Source: Rhodococcus pseudokoreensis (lineage in GTDB: Bacteria; Actinomycetota; Actinomycetes; Mycobacteriales; Mycobacteriaceae). Taken from it: DNA of 64,000 nt. The notes beneath the pieces are model-generated. The model was not told where the DNA came from. It searched no databases and worked only from the letters and a program-made list of their open reading frames with translations. Positions 9,426 to 19,011 of this stretch are shown one piece after another; position 1 is the stretch's first letter; every line of letters starts with the position of its first letter. Position numbers and translations under genes: made by a program. The DNA is taken from positions 7,006,001 through 7,070,000 of the forward strand of contig NZ_CP070619.1 in the NCBI RefSeq assembly GCF_017068395.1, given 5' to 3'.

Positions 9426-10391
9426 ATGAGACCGAACTACTGGTACCTGGCGCGACGGGTGGGGCAGGCGTTCGTCGTGATCGCCCTGTCTTACACCCAC
9501 GTGTTCTTCGTACTCAACGTTCTTCCCGGCAACCCGATCGAATCGCAGATCAACAGTCCCGAGAACCCGATTTCGGCGGAGGACGCCGAAACGCTGATCG
9601 CCTACTACAACCTCGACAAGTCGGCATTCGAGCAGTTCGCGATCTCCGTGCAACGACTGTTCGTGCACGGCGACCTCGGCTACTCGCTGACGTCGGGCAA
9701 ATCTGTCGAACTCCTGTTGTTCTCGGCGCTTCCCTCGACGCTGAAACTGGCGTCCACGGCGCTGCTGCTCGCCATCGTGTTCGCGTTCGCCATCGCGCTG
9801 ACCGCGGTGTTCGCGAAGGCGGCACGCATCCGGGAGGCCGCGCGTGCCATTCCGGCGGCGTTTCTGTCGACACCCTCGTTCATCGTCGGCCTTCTGCTGC
9901 TGCAGTTCTTCGCGTTCGAACTCGGGCTGGTCTCCGCCATCAGGGACGAAGGGGTGCGCTCGGTGATCCTGCCGGCGATCGCGCTGGCGATTCCCGTGTC
10001 CGCGCCCATCGCGCAGGTGCTCATCCAGGGGTTGCACAACGCGTCGGGTCAACCGTATGTCGACGTATTGCGGTCGAAGGGGCTGACGGAGAACCGGATC
10101 ATCTTCCGGCACGTCCTCAAGAACGGGTCGATCCCGACCATCACGATCGTCGCCATCACGGTGGGGGAGCTGCTCGCGGGGTCCGTGATCACCGAAACGG
10201 TGTTCTCCCGCACCGGAATCGGATATCTCACCGAACAGGCTGTCCGCAATCAGGACACCCCTGTCATTCAGGCGGTGGTGATTCTGGTGTCGGTCATCTT
10301 CGTGGTCGCGAACCTGCTTGCCGATCTCGCGTACCCGCTGATCGACACGAGGATCTCCTTCGCGCCGGACAAGAAAGTGGTCACAGCATGA
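9426..10391 (+). CDS. Dipeptide/oligopeptide-type ABC transporter permease (DppB family)
   Basis: This 321-residue permease has six predicted membrane spans. The DppB-type start is MRPNYWYLARRVGQAFVV, the early loop has LPGNPIESQ, and the EAA region is ASGQPYVDVLRSKGLTENRI. ATG 9426 has GAAGGTG upstream; the longer in-frame start at 9363 lacks one. It is the first gene of a four-gene transporter operon and overlaps the next permease by 4 nt. In the setting of desulfurisation genes it may import a peptide-like or other organosulfur compound, but Dpp/Opp family membership does not specify the substrate. Confidence 0.9.
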   Translation: MRPNYWYLARRVGQAFVVIALSYTHVFFVLNVLPGNPIESQINSPENPISAEDAETLIAYYNLDKSAFEQFAISVQRLFVHGDLGYSLTSGKSVELLLFSALPSTLKLASTALLLAIVFAFAIALTAVFAKAARIREAARAIPAAFLSTPSFIVGLLLLQFFAFELGLVSAIRDEGVRSVILPAIALAIPVSAPIAQVLIQGLHNASGQPYVDVLRSKGLTENRIIFRHVLKNGSIPTITIVAITVGELLAGSVITETVFSRTGIGYLTEQAVRNQDTPVIQAVVILVSVIFVVANLLADLAYPLIDTRISFAPDKKVVTA

Positions 10392-11254
10392 GTGTTGACG
10401 CGCCTGTGCGGCGCTCACCGGTCGGTCCTGCCGCGCCGCGACTGTCGTGGATGCGCAGGCACGGGCTGAGCGTCGGCGACGTCCTGTCCGTGGTGTTTCT
10501 GCTCCTGGTGCTGCTGTGCATTCTGCTGCCGGGAGTGCTGGCGCCGTTCGATCCGCTCGCCGAGTCGCCGGAGCATCCGCTGGAGGGGCCGAGCCTCGGC
10601 CACCCGTTCGGTACCGACTACATCGGCCGCGACGTGCTCAGCCGCGTCATCCACGGTGCGGCGACCACCATCAGCGGGTCGGTCATCGCGGTGATCCTCG
10701 GACTGGTGGTCGGCAGTGTGCTCGGGTTGACCTCGGCGTACTTCGGCCGCGCCTACGACACGGTGGTCAGCCGCGTCGTCGACGTCCTGCTGTCCATTCC
10801 GGCTCTGCTGCTGGCGATCACGATCATCGTCGCGCTGGGCTTCGGAACGGTCAACGCCGCCATCGCCGTCGGGGTCTCCTCCGTAGCGGTGTTCTGCCGG
10901 TTGATGCGGTCGGAGGTCCTTACGATCAAGCATCAGCCGTTCGTCGAGGCCAGTGAACATCTCGGTGCCAACAGGATCTGGCTGCTGGGACGGCACATCC
11001 TGCCCAACGCGTACTCCTCGGTGCTGTCGCTGGCGGCGCTGCAGTTCGGTTCCGCGATCCTCTCCATCGCGGCGCTGAGTTTCCTCGGGTACGGCGCCCA
11101 GCCGCCGAACCCGGAATGGGGCCTTCTCATCGCGGAGGGCCGCAACTACATCGCCACCGCGCCGTGGCTGGTGGCGTTCCCGAGCGTGGTCATCATCCTG
11201 ACCGTGCTCAGTGTCGGCAAGTTGAGTCAGATCGTCCGGAAGCAGGTGGGTTGA
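10388..11254 (+). CDS. Dipeptide/oligopeptide-type ABC transporter permease (DppC family)
   Basis: This 288-residue permease has an N-terminal membrane anchor, the DppC-type extracellular motif HPFGTDYIGRDVLSRVIHGA, and the EAA loop VEASEHLGANRIWLLGRHILPN. It is coupled to the upstream permease (ATGA) and to the downstream ATPase (TGATG). Together the two permeases form the membrane channel of the importer. Length and motif order are typical of the family. Confidence 0.92.
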   Translation: MSVDAPVRRSPVGPAAPRLSWMRRHGLSVGDVLSVVFLLLVLLCILLPGVLAPFDPLAESPEHPLEGPSLGHPFGTDYIGRDVLSRVIHGAATTISGSVIAVILGLVVGSVLGLTSAYFGRAYDTVVSRVVDVLLSIPALLLAITIIVALGFGTVNAAIAVGVSSVAVFCRLMRSEVLTIKHQPFVEASEHLGANRIWLLGRHILPNAYSSVLSLAALQFGSAILSIAALSFLGYGAQPPNPEWGLLIAEGRNYIATAPWLVAFPSVVIILTVLSVGKLSQIVRKQVG

Positions 11255-12936
11255 TGACAGCGATCGCGGAAGCACCGGTCACGAGTTCGGCCGGGCAGCG
11301 GGACGGCGGGCCCTTGATCGTCGCCCGGTCCCTGCACATCGAGTACGCGCCCGACTCCCCGCACCTGCCCGCCGCGCAGGTGGTGAACGACGTGAGCTTC
11401 CAACTCGAGCGCGGACAGACGCTCGCCGTGGTCGGCCAGTCGGGTTCGGGGAAGACGACCATTGCGCGGGCCGCCATCGGACTCCTGCCGGGAAACGGCC
11501 GGATCTCGTCCGGCAGCGTGCACATTCTGGGCCGGGACGTGACCGGGTACGGGCAGAAGCAGTGGCGTGAGCTGCGCGGCGGCACCATCGGATTCGTGCC
11601 GCAGGATCCGCTCGGTTCACTCGACCCCCTGCAACGCGTCGGCGACCAGGTGGCGGAGACCCTCCTCGTGCACGGGCGGGCCACCCGCCGGGACGTCTGG
11701 ACGAAGGTGACGCGCCTGCTCGACCGGGTGGGGATCCGCAATCCCGCCGAACGCGCACGCGCGTACCCGCACCAGCTGTCCGGTGGCCAGCTGCAGCGGG
11801 TGCTCATCGCCATCGCGATCGCGGTCGAGCCTGCGGTGCTCGTCGCGGACGAACCGACGTCGGCGCTCGACGTCACCGTGCAGAAACGCATTCTCGACCT
11901 CCTCGCCGACCTGCAGGACGAACTCGGTCTCGGCATCCTGTTCATCACCCACGACCTGGCACTGGTGCGCGACCACAGCGATTCGGTGCTGGTCCTCAAC
12001 GACGGCCGCGTCCGCGAGGCCGGACCCGCCGGCGAGGTCCTCGACCACCCGAAGGACCCTTACACCGTCAGACTGATGAGCGATGCGCCTGCGCTCTCAC
12101 CCGGCAAGTACGCCGGCCGACGCCCCAGCGCGGACCCGTCGGCGGCACCGCTGCTCGAGGTCCGGAACCTGACGAAGACGTTCCCGACGGGCCGGCGCGG
12201 CAAGGGCGGGCCGGCGACGGTGGCCGCACTCGACTCGGTGTCGTTCTCCGTCGCCCGCGGCAGCACGCACGCGCTGGTCGGCGAATCGGGCTCCGGCAAG
12301 ACCACCACCGCGCGAATCATCGCCGGACTCAGCACGTTCGACTCCGGTGAGGTGCTCGTCGACGGCCGCCCGCTGAAGTCCGACCCACGGTCGTACCGCC
12401 GGAACTCGCGGGTGCTGCAGACGGTGCAGCAGAATCCGCTGGCCGCGATGGACCCGCGCTACACCATCGCCGACGTGATCGAGGAGCCACTGCGGATCGT
12501 CGGATCGGGTGACCGGGCGAGCCGGGTCGCCGCGGTGCGCGACGTTCTGGACAGGGTCGCGCTGCCGTCCGATGTCCTCGGCCGGCGGCCGCTCGAGATC
12601 TCGGGAGGTCAACGTCAACGGGTGGTGCTGGCGCGCGCACTCGTCCTGGCCCCGGAGATCCTGGTGCTGGACGAGCCGACGTCGGCGCTGGACGTCACCG
12701 TGCAGGCACAGATCGTCGACCTCCTGGTGGATCTGCAGGCCCAGCTGGGTTTGACGTACCTGTTCATCTCGCACGACCTCAGCCTGGTCCGTCAGATCTC
12801 GGACACGGTGACCGTGCTCGAGCACGGCCGCCTCGTCGAGTCCGGTTCGGTCGCCGAGGTTTTCGGCAACCCCGCCGACCCGTACACGGCGCGCCTGATC
12901 GACGCGGTCCCGGGCAGGATTCCGCTCACCGTCTGA
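11254..12936 (+). CDS. Fused double-ATPase of Dpp/Opp-type ABC transporter (DppD-DppF fusion)
   Basis: This 560-residue protein joins two complete ABC ATPase domains. The first has Walker A GQSGSGKTT, signature LSGGQLQRV and Walker B VLVADEPTSALD. The second has GESGSGKTT, ISGGQRQRV and LVLDEPTSALD. Each is followed by the switch histidine (ITHDLALV, ISHDLSLV) and an oligopeptide-transporter C-terminal tail (PKDPYTVRLM, PADPYTARLI). Fusion of the DppD and DppF equivalents is common in Actinobacteria. It energises the two permeases encoded immediately upstream, from which it is separated by a one-base overlap. Confidence 0.93.
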   Translation: MTAIAEAPVTSSAGQRDGGPLIVARSLHIEYAPDSPHLPAAQVVNDVSFQLERGQTLAVVGQSGSGKTTIARAAIGLLPGNGRISSGSVHILGRDVTGYGQKQWRELRGGTIGFVPQDPLGSLDPLQRVGDQVAETLLVHGRATRRDVWTKVTRLLDRVGIRNPAERARAYPHQLSGGQLQRVLIAIAIAVEPAVLVADEPTSALDVTVQKRILDLLADLQDELGLGILFITHDLALVRDHSDSVLVLNDGRVREAGPAGEVLDHPKDPYTVRLMSDAPALSPGKYAGRRPSADPSAAPLLEVRNLTKTFPTGRRGKGGPATVAALDSVSFSVARGSTHALVGESGSGKTTTARIIAGLSTFDSGEVLVDGRPLKSDPRSYRRNSRVLQTVQQNPLAAMDPRYTIADVIEEPLRIVGSGDRASRVAAVRDVLDRVALPSDVLGRRPLEISGGQRQRVVLARALVLAPEILVLDEPTSALDVTVQAQIVDLLVDLQAQLGLTYLFISHDLSLVRQISDTVTVLEHGRLVESGSVAEVFGNPADPYTARLIDAVPGRIPLTV

Positions 12937-12994
12937 CATGCCTGCCACCCACAGCATTCCGACACACTTCACCCGACCCGGAGGTTCACGGCTC

Positions 12995-14620
12995 ATGGCA
13001 CGCAGGTTCGGACGCTACCGGCTGGCGGCGTTCATCGCGGCGACGACGATGGTGGTGGCGTCGTGCAGTCAGGCGCACGGCGCCACCGAAACGGGATCGC
13101 AGGTCAAGCCGGGCGGCGACCTGGTGTACCTCGACGCCGAGGTGACGGCGTCCATGCAGATCCAGGTGTCGTACTGGCAGAACAGTCTGGTCAAGGATCA
13201 GCTCCTCGACCGACTCGTGTACCAGGACCCGGACACGTTCGAGTTCGTGCCGTGGATCGCGCAGAGCTGGACAGTCGACGAGCCGGGAACCACCTATCAG
13301 TTCGTCATCCGGGACGGCGTCACCTACAGCGACGGCAGTGCCCTCGACGTGGCCAGCGTGAAACGCAACATCGAGTGGCTGGCCGAGGGGGACAAGCCGA
13401 AGGGGATCCCCCGCAACGCGTGGTTCCCGAAGGTGACGGCGGTCGACACGGACGCGGCCGCCCGCACGGTCACCGTGCATCTGGCGGAACCGAACGCCCC
13501 GTTCCTGGCGGCGTTGTCGATGAACACCGCCGGCCTCGTCGCGGACGCCACCATCGACGCGAGCAAGGAAGATCAGTCGGTGGTGACCAATCTGATCGGC
13601 AGCGGTCCCTTCGTGGCGGAGTCGGAAATCCCGAACAAGGAGATCAAACTCGTCAAGCGCCGCGGGTACGACTGGGCGCCCGCCACCGCGAAGCACCAGG
13701 GTGAGGCGTACCTGGAGTCGGTCACGGTGGTGCCGATCGAGGAGGACAGCATCCGCGTGGGTGCGTTGCGCTCCGGGGAAGGCGACGCTCTCCGGTACAC
13801 CCAGCCCCCGGACGAGGCCCTGCTGCAGAAGGAGGGTTTCACCGTTCTGGGTCTGCGCACGCCGGGTCTGGCCAACGTCCTCGACGTGCGGCAGACCGCC
13901 GATTTCGTCGACGACGTCAATGTCCGGAAGGCGCTGATGTACGGGATCGACCGCGACCAGATCGTGTCCACGCTGTACTCCGACAACTGGAAACCCGCGA
14001 ACAGCATCATCACCGAGGGCGCGCTGGGGTGGAAGGACCGCTCCGACGAGGTGCGGTTCGACCCGGATGAGGCGAATCGTCGACTCGACGCATCGGGATG
14101 GACCACGCGGGACGCCGACGGGATCCGGCAGAAGGACGGCAGGCCGCTCGAACTGAGCCTGTACATCGATGTCTACGACCACACGTCGAAGCCGCTGTAC
14201 GAACTGGTCCAGCGCCAGCTGCGTGCAGTGGGGATCTCGCTGCAGCTGAAGCAGACCGACTTCGCGAACTACCCGAAGGCGACCGCGGATCCGAAACTGA
14301 GCCTGCGCCGGAACGGGTGGCCCACCGCCGACACGTTCCGGCTGACCCAGAACTACGACAGCGACCAGGGCGATCTGTTCCAGCTCGAGGGCAACGACCC
14401 GTACCTCGACGGCCTGCTCCGATCGCAGGTCACCGAGACGGACCGGACCAAGCGGATCGCGTTGATCGAAGAGATTCAGGATCACGTCATCGACAACGCC
14501 TACACGATCCCCCTTCTGCTGGACACCCAGATCTTCGCCGTCGCCCCGCACATCCACGATTTCCGCAACGCGGCGAACTCCGTGCCCTGGTTCTACGACA
14601 CGTGGACCGAACACAAGTGA
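12995..14620 (+). CDS. Family 5 solute-binding lipoprotein of the Dpp-type transporter
   Basis: This 541-residue binding protein begins MARRFGRYRLAAFIAATTMV and has the lipobox VASC, so it should be a membrane-anchored lipoprotein. Family 5 features include FVPWIAQSWTVDEPGTTYQF, YSDGSALDVASVKRNIEW and VRKALMYGIDRDQIV. I prefer ATG 12995 over an in-frame ATG at 12938 because GGAGG precedes it and the signal peptide then starts properly. It is the last gene of the transporter operon. The ligand pocket cannot be interpreted by eye, but the neighbours suggest an organosulfur compound. Confidence 0.9.
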   Translation: MARRFGRYRLAAFIAATTMVVASCSQAHGATETGSQVKPGGDLVYLDAEVTASMQIQVSYWQNSLVKDQLLDRLVYQDPDTFEFVPWIAQSWTVDEPGTTYQFVIRDGVTYSDGSALDVASVKRNIEWLAEGDKPKGIPRNAWFPKVTAVDTDAAARTVTVHLAEPNAPFLAALSMNTAGLVADATIDASKEDQSVVTNLIGSGPFVAESEIPNKEIKLVKRRGYDWAPATAKHQGEAYLESVTVVPIEEDSIRVGALRSGEGDALRYTQPPDEALLQKEGFTVLGLRTPGLANVLDVRQTADFVDDVNVRKALMYGIDRDQIVSTLYSDNWKPANSIITEGALGWKDRSDEVRFDPDEANRRLDASGWTTRDADGIRQKDGRPLELSLYIDVYDHTSKPLYELVQRQLRAVGISLQLKQTDFANYPKATADPKLSLRRNGWPTADTFRLTQNYDSDQGDLFQLEGNDPYLDGLLRSQVTETDRTKRIALIEEIQDHVIDNAYTIPLLLDTQIFAVAPHIHDFRNAANSVPWFYDTWTEHK

Positions 14621-14671
14621 GTGCCACTGTGGGGCAAACTGTTTCACCCGATCTCGCCTCACAATCAGACT

Positions 14672-14702
14672 GAGCGCAATGCTCGTCCCGGGCGCAACGC
14701 TC
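14672..14702. promoter_or_regulatory. Direct repeat upstream of the LLM/DszC-like/LLM operon
   Basis: GAGCGCAATGCTC (14672-14684) and GGGCGCAACGCTC (14690-14702) are two related 13-mers 18 bp apart, ending 37 bp before the ATG at 14740. Each is weakly palindromic. They are placed where an activator or repressor of this operon would bind, and the IclR gene at the operon's end is an obvious candidate protein. This is a pattern observation only. Confidence 0.35.
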
Positions 14703-14739
14703 TGGGAAGGTAAAGGCAATCGCGGAGAGGGGAACCGTC

Positions 14740-15669
14740 ATGAGTCGTCATTCCGTCGTCGGGCTGCACCTCGACGCAGCCGTCGTCACGCACGTGCTCG
14801 ACCCGAGGCAGCGGGCGCGGCGAGAAGAGTTCGGGCGCAGCATAGACGAGTCGGGAATCGATTTCCTCGTTCTCGGCGGTGCCCGCCCGGATGCGGGGGA
14901 ATCGAGCCACGCGGCGATCGATGCGACGGCGGCCGCCACAATCCTGGCCCGGCACACCAGCGCGGTGGGACTGGTGGTGGCCGGCGCCGTCGTCCGTGAT
15001 CACCCGTTCAATCTCGCGCGCCGGCTCGGCTCCCTCGACCACGGATCGCACGGCAGGGCCGGATGGCTGGTCGAGACGCCCGACCGTTCCGCCGGAAGCT
15101 GGGCGACCGCGGACCCGGTGGACGCCGCGGCCGATGCCGTGTCGGTGGTCCGGAAGTTGTGGGAGAGCTGGCCCGGCGACAGCATCGTCGACGACGCCGA
15201 GCGCGGCATCTTCGCGGACTCCGAACGAATCGTCCACATCGATCACTCGGAGATCTTCTCCGTCTCCGGCCCGCTCAACGTTCCCGAGCCGCCGCAACGC
15301 AAGCCGCCCGTCTTCTGGCGCCCCGCGACCGCGGCCGAACAGATCGCGGCGCGGCGCACCGCCGACGCGGTGATCCTTCCGGACGAGAACGCGGTGCGCC
15401 GGTACCGGGCGCACTTCGACCCGGACGCCGCCCGGGACCAGGTGTTACTGATCGATCGGCAGTGGACACACGGCAGCGCCCTGCCCGCGACGGAGGCCGA
15501 CGGCGTGATCATCCGCGGGTTCACCGCACCCGATCTGCCCGCCCTGCTCGACGCGGTGCGCCGCGAGCCGATCCTCCACGACCCGCGGCGCACCCTGCGT
15601 GACCGTCTGGGTCTGCAGGCGGCGGAGGCCGTGCTGTCCGGCGGCCGCAGCGCGTTCCCGGTCAGCTGA
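14740..15669 (+). CDS. Short luciferase-like (LLM) monooxygenase-family protein
   Basis: This 309-residue protein is the second short LLM-fold paralogue in the island, similar to the one at 7826. It contains HPFNLARRLGSLDHGS, RKLWESWPGDSIV and SGPLNVPEPPQRKPPVFW. GGAGAGGGGAA lies just ahead of the ATG. It is first in an operon with an SfnB/DszC-like flavoprotein, a full-length LLM oxygenase and an IclR regulator. It may be a non-catalytic partner of the long LLM enzyme, by analogy with heterodimeric luciferases, or act on its own; sequence alone does not decide. Confidence 0.75.
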   Translation: MSRHSVVGLHLDAAVVTHVLDPRQRARREEFGRSIDESGIDFLVLGGARPDAGESSHAAIDATAAATILARHTSAVGLVVAGAVVRDHPFNLARRLGSLDHGSHGRAGWLVETPDRSAGSWATADPVDAAADAVSVVRKLWESWPGDSIVDDAERGIFADSERIVHIDHSEIFSVSGPLNVPEPPQRKPPVFWRPATAAEQIAARRTADAVILPDENAVRRYRAHFDPDAARDQVLLIDRQWTHGSALPATEADGVIIRGFTAPDLPALLDAVRREPILHDPRRTLRDRLGLQAAEAVLSGGRSAFPVS

Positions 15670-15697
15670 CCATTTCACCGAAGACAGGAGAATCACG

Positions 15698-16927
15698 ATG
15701 ACAGCGGTATCCGAGGCCCCCGCACCGGAGGCGGTGCGCCCGCCCGCACGCGGCTCCGCCGAACTGGCGGCCGTGATCGCCGAGATCGCCGACGACGCCG
15801 CGCGGCGGCGTGCCGGTGGCGGCACCGAAGGACCGCACCGGGCCGTCGAGTTAATCCGCGAGCACCGCCTCGGGGCCGTCCGCGCGCCCCGCGAGCAGGG
15901 CGGCGGCGGGTACACCCTGCAGGACCTGTTCGACCTGGTGATCGACCTCGCCGAGGCCGATCCCGACGTTCCGCACATCATCCGCGTCCACTACGCCTTT
16001 GTCGAGGAACTGCTGCGGGTGCCGCGCACCGAGCGCAAGGACGCATGGTTGCCGGACATCCTGTCGGGCAGGCTGTTCGGCGGCGCGTCCTCGGAACTGA
16101 GCACCCGCGCCGTCGGCTCCTACAGTTTCGAATCCACGCTGACTCCGCAGTCCGGTGGGTACCGCCTCGACGGTGTGAAGTTCTACAGCACCGGGTCGCT
16201 GTACTCCGATTTCGTCCGGGTCTCCGCCAACGTCCCGGACGGAAAGGCGCTCAGCGCCATCGTGCCCGCCGACCGCGCGGGGATCGTCCACGAGGACGAC
16301 TGGGACGGAATCGGCCAGCGGCACACGGGCAGCGGGACGACGGTGTTCGAGAACGTCGCCGTCGCCGAGTCCGAGACCCTGCCGTTCCGGGGTGGCGACG
16401 AGGAGACCCGGCCGCGTCAGGCGCTTCCTCAGCTGTACCTGCACGCGATCGCGGCGGGCATCCTCCGCACCGTCACGACCGAGGCGGCCGCGCTGATCCG
16501 GGGCCGCAAGCGCAGCTTCGTGTTCGCTGTGGCCGAGGAACCACGGCACGACCCGCAGTTGCTCGAGGTCGTCGGAACGCTGTCGGCGGCGGCCTTCGCG
16601 GCGGAGTCGGTGGTCCGCGCGGCCGCCGCAGCCCAGGATGTGGCCGCGAACGCCGCCCGCACGTCCGGCGTCGACGCCCGGCTCGAGCAGGACGCCGCGG
16701 TCCTGGCCGCCAAGGTGAAGGTGTCCATCGAGGACATCGCGCTCCGGGCCGCCACCCGGTTGTTCGAGGTGGGCGGCGCCTCGGCCACCCGGGAGTCTGC
16801 ACACCTGGACCGGCACTGGCGGAACCTGCGAACCCTGTTCTCCCACAACCCGACGGTGTACAAGGCGCGGGTGATCGGCGACCTCGTGGTCAACGAGACA
16901 CCGCTCCCCGACACCGGATTCTTCTGA
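15698..16927 (+). CDS. Acyl-CoA dehydrogenase-fold flavin monooxygenase (SfnB/DszC-like)
   Basis: This 409-residue protein has the acyl-CoA dehydrogenase fold used by DszC and SfnB, which hydroxylate or S-oxygenate substrates with FMNH2. Family segments are HRLGAVRAPREQGGGGYTLQ, LFGGASSELSTRAVGSY, the SGTTVFENVAV strand and a C-terminal HLDRHWRNLRTLFSHNP, which resembles the DszC-type terminus more than true acyl-CoA dehydrogenases. AGGAG precedes ATG 15698. Sitting between two LLM genes, it suggests sequential oxygenation of a sulfur compound, as with DszC then DszA in dibenzothiophene metabolism. The actual substrate is unknown. Confidence 0.83.
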   Translation: MTAVSEAPAPEAVRPPARGSAELAAVIAEIADDAARRRAGGGTEGPHRAVELIREHRLGAVRAPREQGGGGYTLQDLFDLVIDLAEADPDVPHIIRVHYAFVEELLRVPRTERKDAWLPDILSGRLFGGASSELSTRAVGSYSFESTLTPQSGGYRLDGVKFYSTGSLYSDFVRVSANVPDGKALSAIVPADRAGIVHEDDWDGIGQRHTGSGTTVFENVAVAESETLPFRGGDEETRPRQALPQLYLHAIAAGILRTVTTEAAALIRGRKRSFVFAVAEEPRHDPQLLEVVGTLSAAAFAAESVVRAAAAAQDVAANAARTSGVDARLEQDAAVLAAKVKVSIEDIALRAATRLFEVGGASATRESAHLDRHWRNLRTLFSHNPTVYKARVIGDLVVNETPLPDTGFF

Positions 16928-16943
16928 TTCGGAAGGCGAAGCC

Positions 16944-18239
16944 GTGAGTAGCTCCCGACGCCAACTGGTGCTCAACGTGAACGTGCTCGACGTGGGCATC
17001 GCCCCCGGGGCGTGGACGCTCGACGACGTGCACTCCCACTCGTTCGTCGATCTCGACCACTTCACCGCGGTCGCGCGGATCGCCGAGCGCGGCACCCTCG
17101 ACGCGTTCTTCCTCGCCGACGGTCCCGGCTTCTGGGAGAACCCCCGGGTGAAGCCGACCCGGGCGCTGGAACCGTCGGTGATCCTGGCCGCCGTGGCGAC
17201 GGCCACCGAGAACCTGGGGCTGATCGGGACCGCCTCCACCACGTTCAACGACCCGCGCGATCTCGCCGAACGCTTCCTCTCCCTCGACTACCTCAGCGGT
17301 GGCCGGGTGGGGTGGAACGTCGTCACCACGTATTCGTCAACGGCCGCAGCCAATTTCGGCTTCGACCAGATCCCGGACCGCGACTACCGCTATCGCCGTG
17401 CCGAGGCGTTCGTCGGCGTGGTCACCGCGTTGTGGGAGAGCGCCCGCAGCGGTGTCCCGGTGTCGCACCACAGCGAGTTCTTCGACGTCGACGGCGTGCC
17501 GCGGGCGCCGGCGTCGGAGCAGGGGCAGCCGCCGCTCGTGCAGGCGGGAGGGTCGCCCGCCGGGCGTGAGCTCGCCGGACGCACCGCGCACGGCGTGTTC
17601 TCCGCAGAACTGACGCTCGACTCCGCGCGCAGGCACTACAAGCACGTCAAGAACGTGGCGCGGGCGGCAGGCCGCAACCCGGACGACGTGAAGATCCTGC
17701 CCGGGCTGATCACCGTCATCGGCTCGACGGAAGCGGAGGCCGTCGCACGACACGAGCAGCTCCGCGAACACGTCCCTGCCCGGTTCGGCTGGGACCGGCT
17801 GAGTCTGACGCTCGGTGTCCCGCTCGCGGAACTCGACCTCGACCGGCCGATCCCGCAGTCGCTGCTGGACGGGCCGCCCGACCCGGCGACGTTCTCGGGT
17901 TCCCTCGGGTTCCGCGAATCGGTGGTCGGGCTGGCGCGTGAGCGGAACCTGACCGTGTCTCAGCTCCTGCGCGAGCTGAACGGCGGCGGTGGGCACCGAG
18001 CCGTCATCGGGACCCCGGAACAGGTGGCCGACACCATCGAGGCGTGGTTCCGTGCCGAGGCGGCCGACGGATTCAACCTCATGCCCGACGCGTTCCCGTC
18101 CGGCCTCGACACCTTCGTCGACGAAGTGGTGCCCCTGCTCCGCAAGCGGGGACTGTTCCGCCACGACTACGCGGAGAAGACCCTGCGCGACCGCTTCGCG
18201 GTGCCGCTCCCCGAGTACGGCGCCGCACGGTCGGCCTGA
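16944..18239 (+). CDS. LLM-class FMNH2-dependent monooxygenase (NtaA/SnaA/DszA type)
   Basis: This 431-residue enzyme starts at a GTG preceded by GGAAGGCGAAG. It is a full-length NtaA/SnaA/DszA-type oxygenase, with LVLNVNVLDVGIAPGAW, ASTTFNDPRDLAERFLSLD, GGRVGWNVVTTYS and LVQAGGSPAGRELAG. It closely resembles the protein at 3727 except at the extreme C-terminus, which here is DRFAVPLPEYGAARSA. It should use FMNH2 from the reductases at 1977-2983. It lies 16 nt after the DszC-like gene and 26 nt before the IclR gene, so all are probably co-transcribed. Confidence 0.9.
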   Translation: MSSSRRQLVLNVNVLDVGIAPGAWTLDDVHSHSFVDLDHFTAVARIAERGTLDAFFLADGPGFWENPRVKPTRALEPSVILAAVATATENLGLIGTASTTFNDPRDLAERFLSLDYLSGGRVGWNVVTTYSSTAAANFGFDQIPDRDYRYRRAEAFVGVVTALWESARSGVPVSHHSEFFDVDGVPRAPASEQGQPPLVQAGGSPAGRELAGRTAHGVFSAELTLDSARRHYKHVKNVARAAGRNPDDVKILPGLITVIGSTEAEAVARHEQLREHVPARFGWDRLSLTLGVPLAELDLDRPIPQSLLDGPPDPATFSGSLGFRESVVGLARERNLTVSQLLRELNGGGGHRAVIGTPEQVADTIEAWFRAEAADGFNLMPDAFPSGLDTFVDEVVPLLRKRGLFRHDYAEKTLRDRFAVPLPEYGAARSA

Positions 18240-18265
18240 CGGAGTCCAGACGGTAAGGAGGCCTG

Positions 18266-18991
18266 GTGAATTCACCGCGGTCGGGGTCGCAGGCGGTCGA
18301 ACGGGCGATCGCGGTTCTCGCCTGCTTCGAGGGCGGCGCCACCGACCTGACGGTCAGCGCGCTCGCCGCCCGTACCGGATTGGCCGTCAGCACCGCGTAC
18401 CGCATCGTGCAGGCCCTCGCCCGCGGCGGATTGCTCGAACGCGACGAGCACACCGACTGCTATCGGGTGGGGCCGAGCCTGATCTCCCTCGCCGTGCCGT
18501 CGCTGGGGCGGCACGACGCCGAAGCGTTCGCCCCGCACCTGTATTCGCTCGCCGCGCGAGTGAAGCTGACCGCCAGCCTCTCCGTCGCGAAGGACGATGT
18601 CGCGGTGACGGTGTTCTCCGCGCGCCCACCCGAACGGTTCTGCACGCATCAGCTGCCCGGCGCGCGCCAGCCACTGCAGACCAGCGCGATGGGCATGGCG
18701 ATTCTGGCTTTCGGTTCGGCGTCCGCGCGGCGGGGCCGTCCGGCGTCCCCGGAGCTTGAACGGGTCCGGCGGCTGGGGTACGCCGCGGCCTTGTCCTCCG
18801 AGAACCGGGACGTGCTCGCCGTCGCGGTTCCCGTTCTCGACGCCGACGGACGGCCCCGCGGCGCGCTGGGGGTCCAGGCGCTCCGCCGTCGACTCACCGA
18901 CGATCTGGTGCGGGAGATCGTGCCGCCGATGCGGGGCGTCGCGGCGCGGATCGGTGCCGGCGCCGGAACCGCATTTCCCGCATTCCGGTAG
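18266..18991 (+). CDS. IclR-family transcriptional regulator
   Basis: This 241-residue regulator starts at a GTG with a strong AAGGAGG. The N-terminal winged helix reads AVERAIAVLACFEGGATDLTVSALAARTGLAVSTAYRIVQAL, given here only to mark residues about 8-50; the rest is the IclR effector domain, ending with a conserved DDLVREIVPPMR. It closes the LLM/DszC-like operon and is followed by an operator-like palindrome and the TauD gene. It is likely the local regulator, responding to a sulfur metabolite, though this is inferred from position. Confidence 0.88.
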   Translation: MNSPRSGSQAVERAIAVLACFEGGATDLTVSALAARTGLAVSTAYRIVQALARGGLLERDEHTDCYRVGPSLISLAVPSLGRHDAEAFAPHLYSLAARVKLTASLSVAKDDVAVTVFSARPPERFCTHQLPGARQPLQTSAMGMAILAFGSASARRGRPASPELERVRRLGYAAALSSENRDVLAVAVPVLDADGRPRGALGVQALRRRLTDDLVREIVPPMRGVAARIGAGAGTAFPAFR

Positions 18992-19011
18992 GGAAAAACT
19001 CAGGGTGAACC

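Noticed and set aside
8787..10418. A 543-codon minus-strand frame covering the DppB gene
   Set aside because: Only its last part (DUF3592, 8787-9254) looks like protein; the rest is antisense to the permease.
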